From: Spirochaetaceae bacterium
GTDB taxonomy: Bacteria > Spirochaetota > Spirochaetia > Treponematales > Breznakiellaceae
Direction of reading: 5' to 3'
Assembly: GCA_031255315.1 (NCBI GenBank)
Contig: JAIRSS010000273.1
Location: forward strand, 1-6,755
DNA length: 6,755 nucleotides
The notes beneath the pieces are model-generated. The model made no database searches and was not told the origin of the DNA. It saw only the letters and a list, made by a program, of their open reading frames with translations. This document shows, one piece after another, positions 1 through 4,404 of the stretch. How positions within the stretch are numbered: position 1 is the first letter of the stretch; each line of letters begins with the position of its first letter. The position numbers and the translations under genes are program-made.

Positions 1-1
1 T

Positions 2-598
2 CACGATACGGACGACCCGGTGGAACGGCTTGGTATGGAACGGAGCCGGAAGCTCCTTGCGGGCGCGGATCTGGCGCTGTACCTCATCGACGGCGGCGCG
101 GGATTTACCGAAGAGGATCAGGCTTTTTTCAGCGATTACCCTCGCGGGAGCGAAAACCAGGGGGAAAGCCCGGTTCCGCTTATCCCGGTCTGGAACAAGG
201 CGGATATCGCGGCGCTGCCGGCGGCCTTACCGGCGGCTTTGCCCGACGCGTTATCGGTATTGGGAACGGCGGCTTACCCCATCGCAATCAGCGCCCGGAC
301 CGGGGAGGGCATACCCGCCCTTACCGCCGCCATTGCCGCCGAACTGAAAGCGGCCTCCGGCGGGACGGATGCCGGGGGCGGAGCGGCGGGGATTGCCACA
401 GAACGGCAGAAGGAACGCATAAGCGCCGCCGTCACTGCGGTGGAAGAAGCCCTGGCCCTGGAAGATCGGGACCGGAACCTGGACCTGGCCGCCCCGCTGA
501 TCCGGGAAGCGGTGAACGCCCTGGGGGAGATCACCGGGGAGGTTTCCACCGCGGAAATCCTCGAAACCATGTTCAGCCGTTTCTGCGTGGGAAAGTAG
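2..598 (+). CDS. mnmE: tRNA modification GTPase MnmE, C-terminal part (5' end outside window)
   Basis: MnmE (TrmE) is a cytoplasmic GTPase that works with MnmG to modify C5 of wobble uridine (U34) in tRNAs reading NNA/NNG codons. The first in-frame codon is at position 2 and no start belongs here: the visible 198 residues are roughly the last 45% of a family protein of about 450. They begin in the switch II stretch ([11 protein letters not shown]) just after the missing DTAG motif. The G4 motif NKAD is at 194-205 and the G5 motif SARTGEG starts at 290. The helical domain follows, and the protein ends in FCVGK (581-595), the family's C-terminal CxGK signature whose cysteine is functionally important. 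Three AALP tetrapeptides in a row (209-244) form a small low-complexity insert between G4 and G5. The TAG stop is one base from the mnmG ATG, indicating an operon. Identity is secure from motifs and context; only the 5' half is unseen. Confidence 0.95.
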   Translation, partial: HDTDDPVERLGMERSRKLLAGADLALYLIDGGAGFTEEDQAFFSDYPRGSENQGESPVPLIPVWNKADIAALPAALPAALPDALSVLGTAAYPIAISARTGEGIPALTAAIAAELKAASGGTDAGGGAAGIATERQKERISAAVTAVEEALALEDRDRNLDLAAPLIREAVNALGEITGEVSTAEILETMFSRFCVGK

Positions 599-599
599 C

Positions 600-2498
600 A
601 TGACCGACTACGACTGCATTGTGATTGGCGGCGGCCACGCCGGGATTGAGGCGTCCCTGGCCGCGGCGCGCCTGGGTTTCCAGGTTTTGCTCATCACCCA
701 GAACCCCGACCGTATCGGCGCGCTCTCGTGCAACCCTGCGGTGGGCGGCCTTGCCAAGGGCAACCTGGTCCGGGAAGTGGACGCGTTGGGCGGGGAAATG
801 GGCAGGCTCATCGATAAAACCATGATTCAGTACCGGGTGCTGAACCGGTCACGGGGCCCCGCGGTTCAGGCGCCCCGGGCGCAGGCCGATAAAGCGGCGT
901 ACCAGGCGGAGGCCCGTCTATCGGTGGAAAACCAGCCAGGGCTGACGATCTTCATGGATACGGTGATCGACCTTATCGCGTCCGGTGACGGCGGCGTTTC
1001 CGGAACCGGCGCGCCGGGGGGGAACCGGATTCTGGGGGTTGTTACCCGGCGGGGCCGCAGCATACGCGCTTCCACAGTGATCTTGGCGGCGGGCACTTTT
1101 ATAGAAGGGAAGATCTTCATCGGCGATTACGACGCTCCTGAAGGACGGCTGGGGGAAAGCGCGGCCCTGGGTTTGGGGGCGAACCTGAGAAAACGGGGCT
1201 TCCCCCTGGGGCGGCTCAAAACCGGGACCCCCGCCCGGCTTGACGGGAACTCTGTGGACTACTCCCGGATGGAGAGACAGGACGGGGAGCCCCCCGCCCC
1301 CTTTTCCTTCAACGCGGACGGCGATCTCCGGGACCGGCCCCGGGTCCCCTGCTGGATCACCTACACGACCCCCCAAACCCACGAGATCATCCGGTCGAAC
1401 ATCCACCGGTCGCCCTTGTACGGCGGCAAAATCCACGGGGCGGGCCCCCGGTACTGCCCCTCTATCGAAGATAAGGTGGTCCGCTTCCCGGAACGGGACT
1501 GTCATCATATTTTCATAGAACCCGAAGGGCTGCTCACCAATGAAGTGTATATGAACGGCGCGTCCAGTTCCCTGCCGGAAGATGTGCAGGAAGCCTTTAT
1601 TCACTCCATCCCCGGCCTTGAGGAGGCCCGAATCGTCCGGCCCGCCTATGCGGTGGAATATGATTACCTGGACCCCCTGGACCTCTACCCAACCCTGGAA
1701 TCCAAACGTCTGGCTGGTTTTTTCGTTGCGGGCCAGACCAACGGCAGTTCCGGGTATGAAGAGGCCGCCGCCCAGGGCGTCGTTGCCGGGATTAACGCCG
1801 CTTTACGCATGAGGGGGGACCCGCCGCTGGTGCTGGGCCGGGCTGAGGCGTACATCGGCGTACTGGTGGACGATCTTACCACGGTGGGCACGAAAGAGCC
1901 GTACCGTATGTTCACCAGCCGGGCCGAACATCGGCTGGTCCTTCGCCACGATACGGCCGACGCCCGTCTTACTCCCCGCGGACGGGAAATCGGCCTGGCG
2001 GACGACCGCCGGTGGGAACGGTTTCAGCGGAAAACCCTGGCGCTGGAGGCTATACGGGAACTCCTCCGCAACCGGAAGGTTCCCGGCGCGGTGGAACTGG
2101 ACGCCTCCGGATCCGCCGCCGCGCTCCGCCCTCACGGGGGTTTTCCCCTGGAACGGGCTCTGACGGATTCCGCCGTCAGCCTTCAAGACCTCCTGCCCTA
2201 TGCGCCCGAACTGGCCGGGTATCCCCCCGTATGGGTTGAGCGGGCGGCCCTAGACATCAAGTACGCGGGATATATCGAAAAGGAAAACCGCGCCGCCGGA
2301 CGGGGCGCGAAGATGGACGCCGTTAAGCTGGAACATGATCTGGATTACGACGCGGTCCCCGGCCTTTCCGCCGAATCCAGGGAAAAGCTCCGCCGGGTCA
2401 GGCCCCTTACGGTTGGCCAGGCGGCGCGTATCCCCGGCGTGCGCCAGGGGGATGTCGCCCTCCTCATGGTGCTGGCGAAAAAGAAGCGCGGCCGGTAA
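600..2498 (+). CDS. mnmG: tRNA uridine-5-carboxymethylaminomethyl modification enzyme MnmG (GidA), complete
   Basis: MnmG is the FAD/NADH-dependent partner of MnmE and uses methylene-tetrahydrofolate carbon to build the cmnm5/nm5 group on tRNA wobble uridine. The 632-residue length is normal. The N-terminal FAD-binding loop GGGHAG is at residues 10-15. SCNPAVGG places a conserved cysteine at residue 44, followed by the family block [13 protein letters not shown] and [17 protein letters not shown]. The GidA signature [11 protein letters not shown] (residues 282-292) carries the second conserved cysteine, C286. The second signature [17 protein letters not shown] starts at residue 377. The C-terminal YAGYIEKE motif, typical of the helical domain that contacts MnmE, is present. 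The ATG at 600 has a modest GGGA ribosome-binding site at 589-592, seven bases upstream and inside the end of mnmE, so translation is probably coupled to it. I see no separate promoter. Nothing is missing or broken. Confidence 0.97.
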   Translation: MTDYDCIVIGGGHAGIEASLAAARLGFQVLLITQNPDRIGALSCNPAVGGLAKGNLVREVDALGGEMGRLIDKTMIQYRVLNRSRGPAVQAPRAQADKAAYQAEARLSVENQPGLTIFMDTVIDLIASGDGGVSGTGAPGGNRILGVVTRRGRSIRASTVILAAGTFIEGKIFIGDYDAPEGRLGESAALGLGANLRKRGFPLGRLKTGTPARLDGNSVDYSRMERQDGEPPAPFSFNADGDLRDRPRVPCWITYTTPQTHEIIRSNIHRSPLYGGKIHGAGPRYCPSIEDKVVRFPERDCHHIFIEPEGLLTNEVYMNGASSSLPEDVQEAFIHSIPGLEEARIVRPAYAVEYDYLDPLDLYPTLESKRLAGFFVAGQTNGSSGYEEAAAQGVVAGINAALRMRGDPPLVLGRAEAYIGVLVDDLTTVGTKEPYRMFTSRAEHRLVLRHDTADARLTPRGREIGLADDRRWERFQRKTLALEAIRELLRNRKVPGAVELDASGSAAALRPHGGFPLERALTDSAVSLQDLLPYAPELAGYPPVWVERAALDIKYAGYIEKENRAAGRGAKMDAVKLEHDLDYDAVPGLSAESREKLRRVRPLTVGQAARIPGVRQGDVALLMVLAKKKRGR

Positions 2499-2504
2499 AC
2501 CCGG

Positions 2505-2529
2505 CGCGGAGGAGCCCGGAACTCCCGCG
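2505..2529. terminator. Weak hairpin between convergent mnmG and hinT
   Basis: In the 46-base gap between the two convergent stop codons, CGCGGAG (2505-2511) can pair with CTCCCGCG (2522-2529) if one C bulges out, giving a GC stem of seven pairs with a ten-base loop. There is no U-tract on either side, so this is at best a poor intrinsic terminator. It is listed because it is the only structure found in the gap. Confidence 0.25.
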
Positions 2530-2544
2530 GATTAGCCTGCTGGA

Positions 2545-2889
2545 TCAGCCCGGAGGCCAGCCCAGGGCGCGTCCGCCCAGTACGTGCACATGGAGATGAT
2601 CCACCGTCTGCCCCCCGTCGGACTTACAGTTAATCACAAAGCGGGCGCCTTTTTCGCCGCACCCCAGCCGCGCCGCCAGTTCTTGAGCCTTGTCGATCAG
2701 TTTTCCAGCCAGCGCCGCGTCTTCCGCCGGTATTTCCATGATATTCCTGATGTGTTTCCTGGGAACCACCAGAAAGTGAACCGGCGCCTGGGGAGCCGCG
2801 TCATGAAACGCGAGGATTTCGTCGTCCTCAAAGAGCTTCCGGGCCGGTATTTCGCCCGCCGCGATTTTACAAAAAATACAGTCCTTCAT
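2545..2889 (-). CDS. hinT: HIT-family (HinT-like) purine nucleotide phosphoramidase/hydrolase
   Basis: Proteins of this family are small cytoplasmic dimers that hydrolyse AMP-linked substrates such as adenosine phosphoramidates; the physiological substrate is often unclear. Read from the ATG at 2889 down to TGA at 2545-2547, the product has 114 residues, normal for HinT. The N-terminus MKDCIFCKIAAGEIPA is the standard family opening. HFLVVPRKHI (residues 38-47) is the usual core strand. The histidine triad is H98-L-H100-V-H102, followed by LGGRALGWPPG, a typical HinT tail. The frame stays open upstream to 2979, but those 30 extra residues do not match the family and would run into alr, so I reject the longer start. 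Position 97 just before the triad is Asp, where I would expect an aromatic or similar residue. No good Shine-Dalgarno sequence precedes the ATG. The gene converges on mnmG and diverges from alr. Confidence 0.92.
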   Translation of the reverse strand: MKDCIFCKIAAGEIPARKLFEDDEILAFHDAAPQAPVHFLVVPRKHIRNIMEIPAEDAALAGKLIDKAQELAARLGCGEKGARFVINCKSDGGQTVDHLHVHVLGGRALGWPPG

Positions 2890-2898
2890 AATGGCGTC

Positions 2899-2928
2899 AT
2901 TGTACCACAGCCGGATGCGTATTGTCCC
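2899..2928 (-). promoter_or_regulatory. Candidate extended -10 promoter for hinT
   Basis: On the minus strand TGGTACAAT gives a -10 element TACAAT (2899-2904) preceded by the extended TGn. With an 18-base spacer, GGGACA (2923-2928) matches four of six -35 positions. Transcription would start only about two to four bases before the hinT ATG, so the message would be leaderless or nearly so, which fits the absence of a Shine-Dalgarno sequence. Inferred from consensus only. Confidence 0.45.
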
Positions 2929-2950
2929 GCCGCTTTGAAGGCAATACACT
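2922..2950 (+). promoter_or_regulatory. Candidate promoter for alr, overlapping the hinT promoter
   Basis: TTGTCC (2922-2927) and TACACT (2945-2950) are separated by 17 bases and each match four of six consensus positions. The predicted start point falls at or next to the alr ATG at 2957. The -35 overlaps the proposed minus-strand -35 of hinT, so polymerase binding for the two genes would compete. Both boxes are weak, so the call is tentative. Confidence 0.35.
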
Positions 2951-2956
2951 CTTTCC

Positions 2957-4060
2957 ATGAGATCAACCCAGGCAATCATTCATCTTGACCGGCTTGGCCG
3001 GAATATCGCGGCGGTACGGACAAAAATCGGACCGAAACCTTTAATCTGTATGCCTATAAAGGCCAACGCCTACGGTCATGGAGCGGTCCCCGCGGCCAGG
3101 GCGGCCTTAAAGGCGGGGGCCGCATATCTGGCGGCGGCGGCGGTGGGCGAAGGAATTGAGCTGCGGGAAGCGGGCGTTGAGGCCCCTGTCCTGCTGCTGT
3201 CCATCCCCCTTCCGGAAGAACTGTCTGATATGGCCGCGTGGGATCTCAGCCCGCTCATCGGCGACCGGGAATACGCGGAAGCCGCGGCCCTGGCGGCAAA
3301 ACAGGCGGGGAAGCGGCTTCCGGTACACCTCAAGATTGATACCGGCATGGGCAGAATCGGCTGTCCCCCGGAGGCCGCGGCGGAACTCGCCGTCTTTATC
3401 GCCGCCCAGCCTTCCCTCGTCCTCGCGGGAACCGCCACCCACCTGGCCGTAGCGGATTCTCAGGCGGCGGCGGACATGGCTTACACTACGGAACAGCTTG
3501 CCCGGTTCCGTTCCGCCGTTGGGGAGATACGCCGGGCGGGAATCGATCCGGGAATCCTCCACGCCGCCAATTCCGGGGCGGTTATGTTCCACGAAGACGC
3601 CTGGTTTGACATGGTACGGCCGGGGATTCTTCTGTACGGGTACGGCGCGCCGGGAAGGACGCCGGAGGTAGAACCGGTCATGGAGCTGGTTACGCGGATA
3701 ACCTTCATCAAAATGGTAAAGGCCGGCGAAACGGTTTCTTACGGCAGAACCTGGACCGCTCCCCAGGATACCCGGATCGCCGTCCTTCCGGTGGGCTACG
3801 GCGACGGACTGCCCCGGCGCTTGAGCGGGAACTGGCGGGTTCGCATCCGGGACGCTCTGTATCCCCTGGTTGGACGTATCTGCATGGACCAGTGTATGGT
3901 GGACCTGGGGCCGGACGCGGATGTCCGGCGCTGGGAGCCGGTAACGGTTTTCGGAGGCGGCGCTCCAAGCGCCGCGGACCTGGCGTCCCGGGCGGAGACC
4001 ATCTCGTACGAAATTACGTGCGGCATTACTACGCGGGTACCCAGAGTATACCGGTCCTAG
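2957..4060 (+). CDS. alr: Alanine racemase, PLP-dependent
   Basis: Alr interconverts L- and D-alanine in the cytoplasm, supplying D-alanine for peptidoglycan. The 367-residue length is normal. The N-terminal TIM barrel carries the PLP lysine K35 in MPIKANAYGHG. HLKIDTGMGRIG contains K126 and R133, at the spacing of the carbamylated lysine and active-site arginine known from Geobacillus Alr. MVRPGILLYG gives R221, expected to contact the PLP pyridine nitrogen. The C-terminal beta domain contains the second catalytic base Y262 (VSYGRTW), PVGYGDG, and the substrate-site motif MDQCM from M310. All catalytic residues are therefore present. The ATG at 2957 is the first start after an in-frame TGA at 2936-2938, and MRSTQAIIHLDRLGRNI aligns with the usual N-terminus. 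The nearest purine run (GAAGG near 2937) lies too far upstream to be a normal ribosome-binding site. It is the last GC-rich housekeeping gene before the composition changes. Confidence 0.96.
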   Translation: MRSTQAIIHLDRLGRNIAAVRTKIGPKPLICMPIKANAYGHGAVPAARAALKAGAAYLAAAAVGEGIELREAGVEAPVLLLSIPLPEELSDMAAWDLSPLIGDREYAEAAALAAKQAGKRLPVHLKIDTGMGRIGCPPEAAAELAVFIAAQPSLVLAGTATHLAVADSQAAADMAYTTEQLARFRSAVGEIRRAGIDPGILHAANSGAVMFHEDAWFDMVRPGILLYGYGAPGRTPEVEPVMELVTRITFIKMVKAGETVSYGRTWTAPQDTRIAVLPVGYGDGLPRRLSGNWRVRIRDALYPLVGRICMDQCMVDLGPDADVRRWEPVTVFGGGAPSAADLASRAETISYEITCGITTRVPRVYRS

Positions 4061-4087
4061 GAGATTGCTGCGCTTCACGCTTAAAAT

Positions 4088-4120
4088 GGTATAAATATTC
4101 ATTTTATGAATATTTATACC
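4088..4120. repeat. Perfect 15-bp inverted repeat with TTT loop, downstream of alr
   Basis: The arm GGTATAAATATTCAT (4088-4102) is the exact reverse complement of 4106-4120, with TTT between. The stem is almost all A-T apart from the GG/CC ends and one C-G pair. It starts 28 bases past the alr stop, where a terminator would sit, but no T-run follows on either strand and the AT-rich stem is unlike a classical intrinsic terminator. It could instead be a protein-binding operator, a cruciform, or the mark of an element end. It occurs once in this window. Confidence 0.8.
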
Positions 4121-4139
4121 GTACAAACTCCAAAAGTAT

Positions 4140-4215
4140 GCCCGTCATTGTGAGGCGCGGCGGTTGTTGCGATCCCGCAGAGCGAAGCACGGCGGCGTGG
4201 TTGGAATCACCCCAG
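4140..4215. repeat. Probable dispersed GC-rich intergenic repeat ('GTCATTGYGAGG' type)
   Basis: The block opens with CCCGTCATTGTGAGGCG and continues through GCGATCCCGCAGAGCGAAGC to GGAATCACCCC. This arrangement resembles the non-coding GTCATTGCGAG...GCGAAGC...GCAATCC repeats scattered between genes in many bacterial genomes. It is far richer in GC than the AT-rich DNA on either side. Two degenerate halves can be seen: AGGCGCGGCGG...GCGATCCC and AGCACGGCGGCG...GGAATCACCCC. It is a single copy in this window, so its repeat nature rests on resemblance, not on a second copy. Confidence 0.5.
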
Positions 4216-4226
4216 GAACGGCGGGC

Positions 4227-4256
4227 TTGTCTTCTGACCTCATAGGCGGGTAAAAT
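4227..4256 (+). promoter_or_regulatory. Candidate promoter for the alpha-CTD/sigma4-like gene
   Basis: TTGTCT (4227-4232, four of six) is followed after 18 bases by TAAAAT (4251-4256, five of six). It lies just after the GC-rich repeat block and would give a leader of about 140 bases before the ATG at 4405. This is a consensus match only. Confidence 0.35.
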
Positions 4257-4302
4257 TTTTTATACGGCAATGTGCAATATAGCATAAAAATCAAATTCGG
4301 AG

Positions 4303-4308
4303 TATAAT
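4303..4308 (+). promoter_or_regulatory. Alternative -10 box (TATAAT) upstream of the accessory gene
   Basis: A perfect TATAAT lies about 97 bases before the ATG at 4405, in AT-rich DNA. The -35 region at the proper distance is poor (ATAGCA or TAGCAT). The same bases overlap a GGAG...ATGATG that looks like a translation start in another frame, so the box may be chance. Confidence 0.3.
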
Positions 4309-4404
4309 GATGGAATGTATAAGAAGCGTACAGCGTCCTTGCGTTCTATGTTGTTGCATTTTGCTAAGTTTCTTGTTTAAAGAGAGGCATTCTGACTATC
4401 ATTT

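Larger units (their letters stand above)
4061..4404. other. Non-coding boundary region between alr and the accessory gene
   Basis: These 344 bases hold no coding sequence I can support. In order: a perfect AT-rich inverted repeat (4088-4120), a GC-rich block like a dispersed intergenic repeat (4140-4215), and an AT-rich leader (about 4227-4404) with two possible promoters. Base composition changes here from the GC-rich housekeeping genes to the more AT-rich gene downstream. I see no tRNA gene or obvious direct-repeat attachment site, so a chromosomal junction is suspected rather than shown. Confidence 0.6.

Noticed and set aside
918..1604. 228-codon open frame on the minus strand inside mnmG
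   Set aside because: It is antisense to conserved MnmG motifs, with low-complexity composition and no recognisable domain; a by-product of high GC.
2890..2979. Longer start for the HIT protein (144 residues)
   Set aside because: The 30 extra residues do not look like a HinT N-terminus and would overlap the alr start; MKDCIFCKI at 2889 is the standard family beginning.
4088..4120. Chromosome dimer resolution (dif) site
   Set aside because: A dif site has two 11-base arms around 6 central bases and is only partly symmetrical; this is a perfect palindrome with a 3-base loop and does not match the conserved XerD arm well.
3107..4126. 339-codon open frame on the minus strand across alr
   Set aside because: It lies opposite a clear alanine racemase, is rich in Arg/Pro/Gly as expected for the shadow of GC-rich coding DNA, and shows no family resemblance.
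4061..4404. Replication origin or CRISPR array near mnmG/alr
   Set aside because: mnmE/mnmG are often near oriC, but I saw no TTATCCACA-type DnaA boxes, and there are no regularly spaced direct repeats.
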